Below are positions 25,368 through 37,934 of a stretch of 64,000 nt of DNA, in pieces. How positions within the stretch are numbered: the first letter of the stretch is position 1; each line of letters starts with the position of its first letter. This stretch comes from Pisolithus tinctorius (taxonomy: Eukaryota; Basidiomycota; Agaricomycetes; Boletales; Pisolithaceae), in the NCBI GenBank assembly GCA_024663395.1, contig JANFAH010000031.1, forward strand, positions 62,001-126,000, read 5' to 3'. The notes beneath the pieces were generated by a model. The model was given only the letters and a program-made list of their open reading frames with translations, was not told where the DNA came from and searched no databases. Position numbers and translations under genes: made by a program.

Positions 25368-27231
25368 TGTGAGTCAAAGTGTGGAAAGGCAGTGGGAACC
25401 AACCAAAACCAACACAAAAGACAAAAGTAGAGCGAGTGGTGGTGTGCCTCCGTGGAACCTGGAGTGCAGAAAACCTAAATGGGGGGGAGTTTCAATGGCA
25501 GGTGCTCCTAGCGCAAGTCGTCGACGAGTTATGCAGGAGTAGATGAATGGATGATGTCTGAGGAGGGGATGCTGAACAGAGTGAAGGTGTTCAGCCGAAA
25601 GGACTTCTTGGAATAATGGACTTCAATAAAATGTACTCCTGGCGCAAGTCGTTGACGAGTTACGCAGGAGTGGAGGGATGACTAAGACTGCTGACTAAGA
25701 GGAAGCTTCAGATGAATGATGGAGGCAGATAGACTCTTCCGAATGAGCCTCAACTACCAAGTATACGAATGGTGACAGATAGACCCCTTCGTGGAGCCTC
25801 AACTGTCGACGATGAGATAGGCTCTGGACTGACTGCTGGATGACTTCTGAATTGATTCTTGATTTGCTTCTTGATTGATTCTGGGTAGCTAAGTACATGG
25901 GGGTTTATATACTGAGGGGGGAGCACAGCTTGTGACAAACAAGGCGCAAACACTTGGTAAGTAATGAGTAAGGACTGGGTAATCATGATGAGTAAGCGAG
26001 AAATGAAAAGTAAGCAAGCAAAGAAGATTGGTAAGTATTGGCAATGAACAAGTCAAGGATAGTCAAAATATCACAAAATGAGTCAAATAGAATCAGAGAC
26101 TGAGTAAGCGCACTGATATCACATTAGGGGGTGGCGATGCAAGTTAGATCTCGGCGGAGACATCTCTAGATCCAAAGATGGCATGACAGATGGAGGGTGT
26201 TTCCAGATAGGGAAGTATTAATTCCAGAATTGAAGGGCATGAGTCAGGTGTCAAAGGGGGCTAGGGCGTTGGGGGTCTGTGGGGCAATGAGAGCATACAC
26301 GATCGCGTCTCCCACCCTTCCATCCTCTCAGCGAAGTTAACAAAAACTTCATGAATGGGGTTCTGACGGAGGAGGAGGAGAAGGGGGAACGTCTTCTGCT
26401 GGATCTTGCAGTAGGAAGGCAAGATGCATGTCATACTCGTCATGAATGCGATCAGGGAGGCTGGAGGACAGTAGGTTATACTGCAGCTGTCGCAATGTGG
26501 GAAGAATGATGGACGAGATTGGAATAAAGACAGTGCAGGGAGCAGGGAGGAACGATCCATATGCTTCATCAACCGGGGAGACTGAAATGACCACATAAGA
26601 CCTTTCTAACCGAGTGACAGACCTGAGGCGACCAAAGAACGTCCTTCTGAAAGTCATACTGACAAGGAGAACATGCTGACCAAGCTGCATGGGACGGGAT
26701 GGGGCTGACAACAATGGGATGAACCAGGGGGCTTCAGGATGGAAGCTGGTGGGAATGCCTGGCAGATATACATAGCCATTGTCTCTGGCAAATGAGACAA
26801 GCGAGATGACTGACGAAGAGGTGGCCATGATTGATGGACTTCACGAAATGAGCGTCTGATGGATGGAGTGCTGTAGAAACGCGTAGGGTGCGAGGATCCT
26901 CTCCAAATTTGGAAGGAAGAATCGTGGGGCTGAGCACTTTAAGCGAGCATGCGAACCGAGTTGATATCTTTGGAAATGGCGGAGATATGACGAAAACCGG
27001 AATGCCGTACACGGGCGCTAAAAACCTTTAATGCGCGCTTAACTCGCTTCCTCTTTTCTCTTTAGCACTGATGACTCGTTCTTGTGCAAAGGATGACTGT
27101 TCATGTCCAACAGTCTTTCTACGCATGAGGCCTTTAGTCTTCATCTGCATGCTTGGGCATTGTGCACAACTCGTCAACGAGTTAGGCAGAGTCAGCTGTA
27201 ACCATGTCCACAACTCCTTTGGTGTGTGACA
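25368..27231 (-). mobile_element. Family C LTR-like element, copy C1
   Basis: A 1864-bp unit starting TGTGAGTCAAAG and ending GTGTGACA, flanked by ccgg on both sides (25364-25367, 27232-27235). A TATA box (tatataaac on the minus strand, 25912-25921) suggests a minus-strand LTR with U3 of about 1.3 kb. Internal direct repeats of the motif aagtcgtcgacgagttatgc lie near 25517 and 25640. It carries the longest version of the family ORF. It interrupts exon 2 of the transposase. Confidence 0.8.
26349..26828 (-). CDS. family-C ORF, unknown function
   Basis: 159 codons from ATG at 26828 in the U3-like part of C1, on the same strand as the TATA box but upstream of it. The protein begins MATSSSVISLVSFARDNGYV, has an ERSYVVISVSPVDEAYGSFL block and a proline-rich tail. 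I recognise no domain. Copies C2 and C3 keep the same frame with mostly conservative changes but stop at the same codon (CGA to TGA), 46 residues or so earlier. Conservation may be simple descent; expression is unproven. Confidence 0.4.
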   Translation of the reverse strand: MATSSSVISLVSFARDNGYVYLPGIPTSFHPEAPWFIPLLSAPSRPMQLGQHVLLVSMTFRRTFFGRLRSVTRLERSYVVISVSPVDEAYGSFLPAPCTVFIPISSIILPTLRQLQYNLLSSSLPDRIHDEYDMHLAFLLQDPAEDVPPSPPPPSEPHS

Positions 27232-30200
27232 CCGGTGAGTCTGATTTTCATTTATGTTGTGGTCCTAGTCTCAGACAAACTGCGGCTGCAGTCGAGGTGA
27301 CTATGGGACAAGATTACAATGAGACGAGCGACATGCTCCGAGCCTTGGGTACATATTCACTTCGGCGCACGTTCTCGTAGTGCTCATAATTCCCTCAGAC
27401 GTGTCGATGCCAACTGCCACAAGTTCTAATGCGGCAAAACTTCCTGAATTCAAGATCCAATTTCATCCGAGAAGCAATCAACCACTGATTTATCAGTCCT
27501 ACGAAGAGTTCCGTGTTCGCAGTGAGAAGTCCCCATCCCCTGTTGACAAAACACCTTGGTCCCCATTTCGCACATTGGGTGACTTTGAATTTGCGGAAAT
27601 CGCACTTGCTTCACTACTCAACCAGCAACAAGTCAATGCCCTGCTGAATCTCTTTGCTCGTGTCACACAGGGAGCCGTCCAAGTCACGCTCAAGAATGAT
27701 GCCGAACTTCGCAAAGTGTGTGATGCAGCTGCGATGGAACTCACTCCAGTATGATTTTCAAATATCCATTTGTCGTCATCCGTCCTACCTATCTAAATAG
27801 TTCTCCAGGGTCGAAGTTAAGGTACCATACAAAAAGGAAGAATGTACGTTCGAAGCACATATTCGCCCACTGTGGGAGTGGGCACTCGATATCTTAGAAA
27901 ATCCATTCCTTGGTCTGCACTTCACCTGGGACGCACAGCGACTTTACAGGCACGACGGCGTTGAGTATGAACATTTTTACGACGAGCCCTGGACCGGAGA
28001 TTATTGGTGGGATATTCAAGTATGTGCCTGGTCGATATGTCATTCATTACCCGTACATAACATGTTGTATTTGTGCTAGTCGAGTCTACCAGATATCAAG
28101 AACGCCATGCTGTTTGGCCTGATCCTTTATGCTGACAAATCCAACCTCTCGTCTTTCGGCACTGCCAAGAGTTACCCCGTCGTTGTGTGCTGTGCAAACT
28201 TGCTGGTTGAGATTCGGAATAGCAATGTCATTGGCGGAGGTACTGTTGTCGGCTGGCTGCCTATTGTGAATGACGTCCACTGTTTAGATATTCGTATAGG
28301 CTAAGAACATTTCAGGTCCCCGAAGATGCCGAAGAAGAGGGAAAGCTAGGCTACACGACCCTCAAGTGTGTCATTTGGCACGAATCTTTTAAAAAGTTAC
28401 TTCTGGAGATTGAGCAGTACTCGAAGACTGGGTACGTACATACATCTTCGCACGACAACATTACCCGTTGGCTCTCTCTGAGTCTTATGATGCTGTCCGC
28501 CGATTTTGAAGAGATGTAATATACTTCCTTCTTCTTGCTCGGACTAACGATACTAACTTAATGGCCTACTACAGATCCATGATGGCACTCACTCGTGGTC
28601 GCGGTGGCAAACACCCTTGCCCTGTATGTCTTGTACTGTCAGAGCTACTCCATGACCTCTCTAGGACTTTTGAACCTCGTACGCATGCCCAGGGCATCGA
28701 TGTGTTATGTGTTCGTGCTACGAATCGAGCCGAAGGCGATGAATTGCTGAAGTGGTTAGGTTTATGACCGATCGAAGTAAGTTTCCACCAACAAATCACC
28801 ATCAGCAAACTAATATATAATGGGATGCAGAACATGTTCTGGCTGATTGGGTTTTCTGATCTCCACCTCGCCTGCAGCTTTGACCGACTGCATTATGGGC
28901 ATGGTTTTTGGGGCAAGCACGTCTTTGGGGACCTAAAGGTGATTGTAAAGGCACTCGGGCGACAGATCGAAACCAATGTCGAGAAGTAGTGAGTCACTTT
29001 TACAATCAATCGCTCTGAACATTGTCACTTCTCACATTTGACAACGACAGTGTTGCAAGTTTTCCTCGCTGGCAAAACCTCGCACACTTCAACCAAGTTA
29101 TTCATGTCACTTTTTCAGATGGTAACAAGCTGGCCGATATCTCCAAGGTGTGTGTGTCCAATACCGGACGGCTGTCAATGAACTGTTTCCCTAGCAAATC
29201 TTCTATGCGGGGATCAATGTTTTGAAGAAGAGTATAACCCCTGAAGGGTACCAGCTCCTCTGAGTCATCCGAAGCTACCTACAGCTTGATAGCCTCGTCG
29301 GCTTAGATGTCCAGACCGAATGTACAGTTAACATGATCAACGACGAAATATTGACATTTGATCAGACACTGAAGGTAGTTATACGCTTCGTGCTCATGTT
29401 AATTTGTTGTAATGTCATTTTCAGGACTACACCAAATGCGTCGTGAAGTCCAACATTGATGGTCTGCGAACTGACTGGAATTTCCCGAAGGTCCACCTCT
29501 GGAAGCACATTGTTCGAGATATCCACCTAAAGGGTGCCGCACGCAACTATAGCACTCGGCCCAACGAAAGTATGCATAAGCCAATCCGAGACGCATATGA
29601 ACACCGTTCGAACGGTAGAGACATTCCTGCTCAGGTATGACAACCGTGTGTGCCGACACTCCTACTCACAGTCACTTTAAAATGCATGTTAGGTCTTGCG
29701 GGTAGATCATCAAGTTCTTGCTACGAAGCTTCTCAGATTGCGTGTTGATCACCTCAAGAAATCCGTCTCTGGGGAATCAGATCCAGAAGTTGATGCGGTC
29801 AGTGAGCATACCTCAGTTGATCATATTAAGCTTGGTGCACATGTCGTCGTGACCCAAACCCTGAAAGACTTGGAGGAAAATGGTCAGCCAGATATGGCGT
29901 TCCATTGGTTCCGTCAAAGGTTCTGCGAGTTCCTTAATGATGCCCTTCCGGCATATGGATATCAAGTCAAGTCATGGATCTCCCTCCCCGCTGACTTCAC
30001 AGTATGTATCTACATTCTCATTATGCATTCATCTAGTTGAAACTGTGCTTGTGCTAAGGTTAAAGAATACCGTTATCTGCTGGTCAACTACGAGTCGACT
30101 GTCACTTGGAACCAGTGCACAGATCGTCTCCGCTGCAACCCATCATTTTTTGGTGTGCCCCGCTATGACTGTGCGCTTATTCAATACACCGAGACAGAAA

Positions 30201-30629
30201 CCGCCTTCGTTCGTCTCATCTGCATGTTTTCCTGTGTCATTCCAGACATAGGAAACATGGAATTTATCTTGGCACAACCCTTCACGACAAGGATCGGACC
30301 GGCCCACACTATTGATCGCGATCTCAGACTCAAACGTGTCAAGACAGTTCCACGGGCTGCGTCCATCTTCATACCGTTGTGCTTGATCATCCGAGGGGCT
30401 GTTCTAGCACCTGACACCGAACATGATGATGAATTTTTTGTTGTTGAGCAGCTTGATAGTGATATGTTCCTACGGACACAGGCGATGTAGGTTACTTACC
30501 ATCTCTAGTGGCCTTCCAACCAGAGAATTTTGAGCACATTGCAGATGTCTGTTCTGACCCATCACTGTCTTGTCCTTTGCAAGCCGTCAACCATCCTAGC
30601 AAGGAAACCGAAGACTTGCAACATGCTCA

Positions 30630-30690
30630 GTAGTAGATCAAAGGTACTTGGGCGACAGATTGAAGCCGGCGTCGAGAAATAGTAAGTCAC
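30630..30690 (+). repeat. echo of a transposase exon end
   Basis: The stretch around 30636 (cttgggcgacagattgaagc) repeats the exon-3' end and donor at 28950-28997 (ctcgggcgacagatcgaaac) over about 55 bp. It is probably a fragment of another copy of the same transposase gene or an internal duplication. Confidence 0.5.
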
Positions 30691-31049
30691 GATTAATACT
30701 GTTGGCAACCACTCTGGAATGGATCACATCAGATGCATGCCCAACTCTTTTCCCCCCTGCTGTAGAGCAAAGCGGTAAGTAGTAGGTGCACTGACGCAGG
30801 GTCATAGGGGGAATATGGTGAGGTCTGTTTCACTACTTGTTATGCCCACCACACGAAACTCAATCTACTGGATGCTGGACAGCAGGCTGCCAGAGTGGAC
30901 AATGGTCTTGTTTTTTTTATGTACGACGACAGAGATACGCTCTGACCAACGAAGTGTTGAAACTACAGGGCAAAGGGATGTATATAGGTCCTCAAGGCTG
31001 TTGAAGCCTCAAAGGCGAAGAAACCACGATTCAGCTCCTCTTCCCTTCC

Positions 31050-31499
31050 CTAGTCCTCCCTCTTCCGTTTTCCAAGGACCTTCTCGGACACAACTTGTTC
31101 AGCAAGGAAACGGTCCAGCGCATAGACGACGGCTTGTAGGGTGTTGCGGAAAGTCAGAATCGAATGGAAGTCGACGTCCACGTCACGCCTAATCATCTCA
31201 GTGACGGGAACATCGTCGGCTGGGACATCAGGAGGGGGATAAGCGTCGAGGGAGAGTAAAGCGGGGTCTATGGTGGAGGGCGTAGCAACGGCAGCAGGAG
31301 CGGCCCATTCGGGGGGCGAACTGTTGGGAGAAAAATTCTAGTGGCGAGTCAATATCGACGGACTAGTACACAAGCGGAACGGAAGACATACCACCAAGCT
31401 GTACAAATCGCTGAACACATCCGTCACTTCCTCAGCGGTCTCGGGCACATCAACGGGTGTCGAAGCGCCGTTGGGAATTTTGAACGCATCGGGGGACAT
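31050..31499 (-). CDS. small two-exon cargo gene, unknown function
   Basis: Exons 31499-31392 and 31337-31050 (396 nt, 131 aa); intron with GTATGT donor and CTAG acceptor. The product begins MSPDAFKIPNGASTPVDVP, is acidic and proline-rich in the middle, has a predicted helix (FHSILTFRNTLQAVVYALD) and ends KVLGKRKRED, a basic/acidic tail. No domain recognised. The frame is intact although the neighbouring transposase is dead. It lies within the 13.2-kb TIR element, opposite to the other genes. Confidence 0.55.
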
Positions 31500-32175
31500 G
31501 GGTGGGGCAGGGAAGGGGCAGATTTGAAGTCGCTGAGTGTGGAAGAGGAGATTTCGAGTTGAAGTCGCCGAGCGTGGAGGGGGAATCAAAAGTCACGCCT
31601 CACAAGAGACCAACAGTCGACCGTCAGCGAGGGGAATTCGTGAATGAGGCACAAGGTGAATTTCATACGACGTGAGAACAGAAGCTACTAATTTAAACAG
31701 ATACTGGACAAACGGAGACCGTGAGGATGCAAGAGTGCTGAAGATACTCGAGGTGGATATGCTACTGACATGAGTTTACAGGCATACGGTAAGGCGTCAG
31801 GAAACAGAATGAGTGTTGGTGATGCTTTGCACCCGCGGATACAACAGATGCGTCACTGGCCAGTCAAGGTCGTGATGGAACGCATTCGAGTCAGACGAGT
31901 ATTGGGAAGTTGAGCATACCCTTTCACCTTTGTATACAATTCATCATGCACTTACTCGCTGACTTTTTTCCTTGACGATGTCAGATCTTTGTACAGAATG
32001 CAGTATCTGGTCTCGTTTTTTTTCACGTTTGCATGCACGTATACAAAACTCACAATACATGTTGTGAGCAAGACAAAGTCATTGTGTACTCGACCGGTCC
32101 CTCTCTGCAACTTTCCGTCCTGCCCATGGTTCGACCCACTATACATGCTTTTTCACACTCCGTTCCCGTTCCATC
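31500..32175. other. intergenic within the transposon
   Basis: Divergent promoter space between the small minus-strand gene and the plus-strand membrane-protein pseudogene. I see no gene or repeat in it. Confidence 0.4.
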
Positions 32176-34272
32176 ATGTCGAGTAGCATGGCGTGGGTGT
32201 CTGCGAAGGTAGCACAAGCCATTGCCGCTGTATCTCCCGCTAAGACCATCCACGTGCCAGAGTAAGTGGTACAACCTAAACCGTTTCCAACACGCTAAAT
32301 GTGCGAGACCATTCGATCTTCGTTCGCTGGGGGGAACCTGCCTAGCCTTCCACTCATGCATGAAGTCATATCCTCGTAGTGAGTACCTGCTTCTTGGAAG
32401 TATGTGTGGTGTTGATGTCGACCAGACCTTCTCGTCAACCTTCTGGATATAATCTCGGCGCAGCCGGAAGCGATTCGATGGATTACTTTAGAAGAAATCA
32501 GGAGTAAGGCTGCCTTCTACTTCTTCATACATCTCTCGGTTCTGTCTCGTCTTCTGACTAAAGCATTTCCTTACAGCGAACGTCGCCCTCTTCTTAATTC
32601 ACGCCCATAGACGCCCCCAATTATCACCACTTTCCTGGGGCACACAGCATCTGACTTGGTCGCGCAATCATGCCGTGCCTCTAGGACTGCGCACCCACCA
32701 GCAGACGCACAGCCCACACCTCAATGGGCACGACCAGCTTGATTAGATGTCAACGGCTCAACTCGAAATCACTACGATTCTGTGAGACGACCTTACGCGG
32801 ATAGCAGGTGGTTCGAATGTGTTGCCTCATGGGATTCGGTATTTTGGTAACCCTGAAAATTGCGCTACGACAGATTTGGATCCGAGGAGTCATGCAAGGT
32901 TAGAGGAGGTGGAGAGGTTATGGAGAGTGCCATGGAGAACGTGGCCGACGGACAAGTTCCAGACGGGTGTGAGATGTGGATTCGGAGGAGTCACAAGGTG
33001 TCGGCATGAAGTAGAAAGAAGGGTGTAGCTATGGGAGACTTGATCGTATTTTGGGTGGATCATAGGTGTAGGTGGATTCTGAATGACGCACCCACTGATG
33101 ATGGGGGAGTTTCGGGAGAGGACGATCGTGAGTTGTACTCATTCTCCTCTAGTTTTGCACGCTGATCTGGTGCATTGGCAGGCCTAGACGACGAGTACAG
33201 GTACTAGTCTTATGTCGAAACCCATCCTGCCCATGTGGTTCTCTCCCAAGGGTCCTGGCAGGAGGCTGTGGACGTACTACATTGGTCCTACACAGATCGG
33301 CTGCTCGCCCATCCTCAACCGATTCAGCCACCTTTTAGTCAGGAGGAGTGTCAGGAACCGTTGAGACTACTCAATGGTGAGGCTGGGACATTTCCATTCA
33401 GTTCTACTTGTCTGATTTTTTTTTTCAACAGATCCGAGGCAGCAATCCACTCTTTCGTACACACGCATGGTCGCTCACGTTCTTCTACGCGCCGGTGAGT
33501 TTTTGCACCATACCCCTCGCCGGTGTTATGTTCTTACAGGCTAACGTTCTTCATCAGCTCATTGGCATCAGGTCAATTTCAGGCCACACAAACTGCTCCC
33601 ACGAGACATCATCGCCGCACACACATCAAGGCAGACCCCGATGCTACGCATGGCGGTCGAGATATTGATCGGTATACTGTGCCTTGGCATCCCATTCTTG
33701 TTCGTGGATCGAGCGAGATATAGCAGCCATTTTGATGTGGAGGGGAATGCAAGCACGCAGAGTAGTGCGCCACTGTTTGTCGTCGGTGCTTGTACCTGTC
33801 TCGTGGTGAGGGTTAATCGTTATGATGATAGTCGTACTCATTCCTAACTTCTTTTCCTTCCCTGCTTTCTGTTTGCGCAGTCTGCAATTATCCTCAGCGC
33901 CTCTGTCACGCTTATCTCGTTCCCGGGACTGGATGGTATCGCACACATTGGAGGTCTGGTTGCCATTTCATGTTCCGTTCTGAGCACGGTTACATCTTTC
34001 CTGTCTATTTTCCAGTATAAAGCAGAGTTGCCGCAGGGTTCTGCAGCTGTTCATCATGTGGCTGCTGCTGCCCATGAAGGGTTCGTATTTCTCCCAGTGA
34101 GTTTGCAGTTCCCCATTATCGCTCCTATCCCTAACTCATCTCAAACCACTTACAGCGCCGAAGCAAAATTCTGCTCTCTCTTCCGCTAGTTTTTCTTGCG
34201 TATTCTGTGGCTGGGTTCATCACTGGCATCATTGTCTACACTAGAATTTGTAACATTACACGAACAGAATAA
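32176..34272 (+). pseudogene. membrane-protein gene with several lesions
   Basis: Exons 32176-32261, 32308-32378, 32426-32503 and from 32577 splice in one frame (MSSSMAWVSAKVAQAI, DLRSLGGTCLAFHSC, LLVNLLDIISAQPEAIRWI) but meet TAG at 32744 immediately followed by ATG, then TGA at 32783 in the same frame. A frameshift near 32960, TGA near 33008 and TAG near 33208 follow. The 3' half encodes four likely membrane segments: ILIGILCLGIPFLFV, APLFVVGACTCLV, HIGGLVAISCSVLSTV and LLSLPLVFLAYSVAGFITGI. Similar unnamed membrane proteins are multicopy in Agaricomycetes. I treat all pieces as one decayed gene; two adjacent genes are also possible. Confidence 0.55.
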
Positions 34273-34830
34273 AACAGCTGTAATATTATAACCAGAAAGA
34301 AAGCAAGAAAAAAGCTCCCAAAAGGTCGGTTTCAGATTCAAGTTAACGTCGAGTCAATTCACGTGACAATGCCGTGACCTTGCGTCATCGCATACTATTC
34401 ACTCGCAATTCGTACCGCATCAACATCGATCCCCGGAACGCATGGTCGATTACATATCAAAAGGGACTAAGGTGAGCAACTTTCGTACCGTAGTCGCCTA
34501 CTGCTGATGGCATTGTCAAATCGTGCTTTATTATGTCCTCAGACCGGCTCAATAGCTGGTTATGTCCAACCGCTGACATCCAACCTGCTGACGGTCTGCC
34601 ATGTGGATTCCCTGAGGCTACTACTATGTACGTATTGCTTTTTTTTGTACAATTCAAAATTTCCATATTCATCTAAGAGCACCCAACTGGCAGGTGTCGA
34701 CCTCCATCGGGATTTGCGACATCCGTGGCCCTTAATAAGGAGAATAAAGGGAGGCTTGCAAAGGTTCGCAACCATCCGTGTGTGGCCTTACCATTTCCTC
34801 TGATCCTCGACGTCCATTTCCTTCACTGAT

Positions 34831-36778
34831 ATGGCACCCAGCGCTGCTTATGACGCCTTCAACTCTGATGCCGAGGATGGAGGTCCTGAAGACTTCAACC
34901 TTGACGAAGGGACGGACAATACCGACTTGGAAGACCTGGACAGCGACGCCAAACACCACAGGCAACTTACTCATGTTCCTGGACCTCAAGCTGATGTTGC
35001 TGAGCTGCGAGCGGTATGTATTTATACATTCTTGTTCATGATAAGTCACCAGGCATTAGTGCTGACACGATGCTAGGCTCTCAGTGTTGTGCAGCGAGCA
35101 TACACCGAATGCCACAAGGAACTGTGCCAGACAAGGAAGGCTCTCTTCGAAGCCAATAGCCAGCGTTCCAAGTGGTCCAGGAACGTGTCTAGCAAGTCAA
35201 ACAGCCTCACGACTCGTATTGAGCAAGAAGCAAAGAAATACCTCCTCCTGTATCATTTTTTCATCATTCAAAGCCTTTTCCCAGCAGCTCCGAATCCCAA
35301 TGCTGATCGACGCAATCCAGCACGGTGGAAATCACAGGATGGGAAGCTCAAGGGCGCTCTGACTGAGCTTTACAAGATGATTCCTGTGGATTTACATGAG
35401 TCGATGGTAACCTACAAGCAATTTGGCTCCGTGGTACGTGTAATTCCAACCTTGGTGACCACTAACGTATTAATTTGTTTTAAGTTCGTACAAGTGCATG
35501 GTCAGGAGAGATCCAATGTCCTCAAAGTCATCAAGGACTGTGCTGGCGCGTTATTCGCTCCATATAACATTTCACCAGATCTCTTTACTGGAAAGCCTGC
35601 TTGTAAGAAGGACAACAAGGCATGCCTGGCGCTCTTGAAGAAGGATGGAGTCGGAGAATACACCCGTTTTGCACCCATTCTTTTTGCAGATCCTAAGCAG
35701 ATGGTTACTGGAGGCTTCTTGAAGAGTCCTGTCCTAGTTAAGGTAAGCATGCGCGGTTCAGTGCCGCTCTTATTCGAAAATTGATTTCAGCCCATAGGTT
35801 ATCTGTGTCCTGATGTTTGGAAAATCGATCCTCGCAGAAAACAAACGTGGATGGCCCCCAGCCAGGGGTCAGAAGATGGGCGTGCTGAGTGTTACTGAGG
35901 GCCTGATTGCTGGTGCCTGCATCTTGGTGAGGGTGTCCGTGGTCACTGCTAGTACACGCTGACATCAATATCATACCAAGGTTCGATTCCTATTGTCGCA
36001 TGATCCTGAATTAAGTGCTACCGGTGCAGAAACGCAGGTCAACTACCGATCAGAATACGATTTCTACCTCGAGAAGCTTTTCAAAGCATCTCCTTGGGCT
36101 GTCAGCATGATGAATTTCTTCAACCAGGAAGTCTTCGGGAAGGGGTCTCAATTGGCGAATGTCGAATCCGAGGTATTTGCTAACGTGGAGCAGCTGTGTA
36201 CTTGGGAAGATGAATTTTTAGACGAACTCGACAACATTGACCCCGCTGAGAGTCACACCCTGCCCGTTTCCACACTGCATGACCCCAATGCCCCTGGCGG
36301 CCATGATTCAGATCTACGTGACTCTGATCTGCCATCGGTCTCCCGCACTCCATCACCTGTTGCTGGCTCGGTCACTCATTTCAATCCCCCTCACTCTCGT
36401 CCAGCTAGTGTCACTGCTGCACAAGCTGATCTCGGTGCTCAAACTATTTCTGGTGCTTCTTGTCGATTGTCCCCTTCTATCTCAATTGGGCAGCCAATTT
36501 CAAACAGTGGTGTTGAGGTGTCAGCGGTGACCATTGCTGTTGGTCAGATGAACGTGTCTGGCCCAGCTGAGGCTGAAACATCTCGATCCCGACGAGCAAT
36601 TCCAGTCGTGAGTCGCCGGCGCAGCTCAGCCGCTCAAAAGGCGATTCCAGCCATTCCCGAGGTGGTTCCCGAGGCTCTTACAACTGATATTCGTGCTACT
36701 GAACCAGGTCTGGAACCTACCCGCTGTGGTCGCCGTGCTACCGCTACAAGGTCCTTGAAACCGAAGACGAAGGTTTGA
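34831..36778 (+). CDS. intact 574-aa cargo protein, DUF6698-like (tentative)
   Basis: Exons 34831-35013, 35077-35433, 35485-35742, 35798-35926, 35981-36778, all phase 0, no stop. The N-terminus is acidic (DAFNSDAEDGG). A coiled coil follows (QRAYTECHKELCQTRKALFE), then the conserved core: ERSNVLKVIKDCAGALF, FAPILFADPKQMVTGGFL, VICVLMFGKSIL, GVLSVTEGLIAGACILVRFL and NYRSEYDFYLEKLF. The tail is Ser/Pro/Ala-rich and ends with basic RSLKPKTKV. The order of core motifs (PPVLF..., LFG..., GLIAFAA..., FLLSPD, DY...F) is one I associate with a basidiomycete-specific family of unknown function, possibly the one called DUF6698. It is cargo of the 13.2-kb transposon and shows no decay. Confidence 0.7.
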
Positions 36779-37934
36779 ATTAATAGCAGTACCAGGTGTC
36801 ACTCATGTGCCGGGTTTCTATATGTTCTACGGTCTTTGATTTAGATTGCATCCCATTATATTAGATGCAATTCATGTTTCAAGGTCACGTAGATCTACTT
36901 GTAATACGTTCTGAACATTCGCTGCAATCATACATCGTTGCTGTCATCCTCTGGAATTACCTGATCTGATTTCTTCTGAGTCATTCAAACTCCGCTGGCT
37001 ATATTATAAGCGACTCACCCCTCTTCTCACGCCTTGCTGTCTCCCGCATTGTTGTCCTGGTTCATTGCGTTGTTGTACGGTGTTGTCGCTGTTATCCACC
37101 TCGTCGTGCTCGTTTGTCGTTGTCCATCGCCTGGGGAGTGGGTTCGAGGGTCGAGGTACATTTCCCCCATGACACTATTATTACTTCTGACGTTAACTTT
37201 TTTCAAGGTTCCAGACAACTCGTGACAGCGTTGTGTGTCGACACTAGCTCCATTGTCCTATTGCTCGACGCTATGAATGCCTCTCATGCAACACTTATTC
37301 TATCTTCCTCATCCCATCGCCCCATATCGCCGCTCCCATTGGTTCACTAATCTCATAAGTATTTTAATTACACTGTAAGCTATGATCTGATGGTTGTCCA
37401 CAGCGTATGCATTTGCTTTCGTCCTTGTGTCATCGTCGCAATGACCCCCATACTTACGTTGAGCTGCTGTCCTTTCCTCCCCTTACTGCTCTTAGTCGCT
37501 CATTGTCTGCTTCGCATATCCACTCGCACCACTGGCATTATTAAGTAGAACTCTCCAATTATTACTACCACTCGTCTATACATCAATAAGTAGTGATTTC
37601 CGAATGGAATTTTAACCATCGTCATGAGTGTACCAAGGCAAAATGAAATAACAATGGATCGTCAAAATATTAATAAATAATAATGGTTAGTATACATTGT
37701 GATGAGTTCCACTGGTATTACTATGGGTTCTTCGCCATTGCCATGCCGTTATAAGTACTTATTAGGCCACAGCAATATAATACCATGATTAGGTAAAATA
37801 ATGAGTTATCAAAGTCATAATCATGAGATGACGTGTGATTTCAACTGCATGTTCATGGAAAGTGGGTGGCGTTACAAGTCATTAAAAGGCAGCGTGGGAA
37901 ATCCGCTCCTATTAAGGTATGCTAATGACTTGTC
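36779..37934. other. transposon right arm, non-coding
   Basis: About 1.15 kb AT-rich arm between the last cargo gene and the right TIR. No gene seen. AATGA and GTCAT motifs become frequent toward the end (37840-37930), consistent with subterminal binding sites. Confidence 0.5.

Larger units (their letters stand above)
24956..30490 (+). pseudogene. Plavaka-type transposase, disrupted
   Basis: A many-exon gene. Exon 1 (24956-25196) encodes a C2HC zinc finger (CPHCNRKFQKTGFKQHEASC); exon 2 starts at 25265 and is cut by C1 at 25368. Later exons show the conserved Plavaka blocks I know from Agaricomycetes: FEFAEIALASLLN, EPWTGDYWWDIQ, LILYADKSNLSSFGTAK, VVGWLPIVPEDAEEEG, CPVCLV, WKHIVRDIHLKGAARNYSTR. 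Lesions: the C1 insertion, a frameshift just after it, TGA at 28765-28767 where an Arg CGA is expected (LGL-stop-PIE), and TGA at 29261-29263 in the same kind of position (YQLL-stop-VI). The enzyme is therefore inactive from this locus, though TIRs could still be used in trans. Confidence 0.8.

Noticed and set aside
25368..27231. Family C as a TIR DNA transposon
   Set aside because: Ends are TG...CA with only about 3-5 bp inverted similarity and a promoter-like TATA; an LTR-like unit fits better, though not proven.
34442..34800. A possible small plus-strand gene (ATG 34442)
   Set aside because: Splices can be drawn but the product has no conserved feature and no clear end.
35979..35990. tRNA B-box-like GGTTCGATTCC
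   Set aside because: It is the start of exon 5 of the 574-aa gene, and no A box or acceptor stem can be built upstream.
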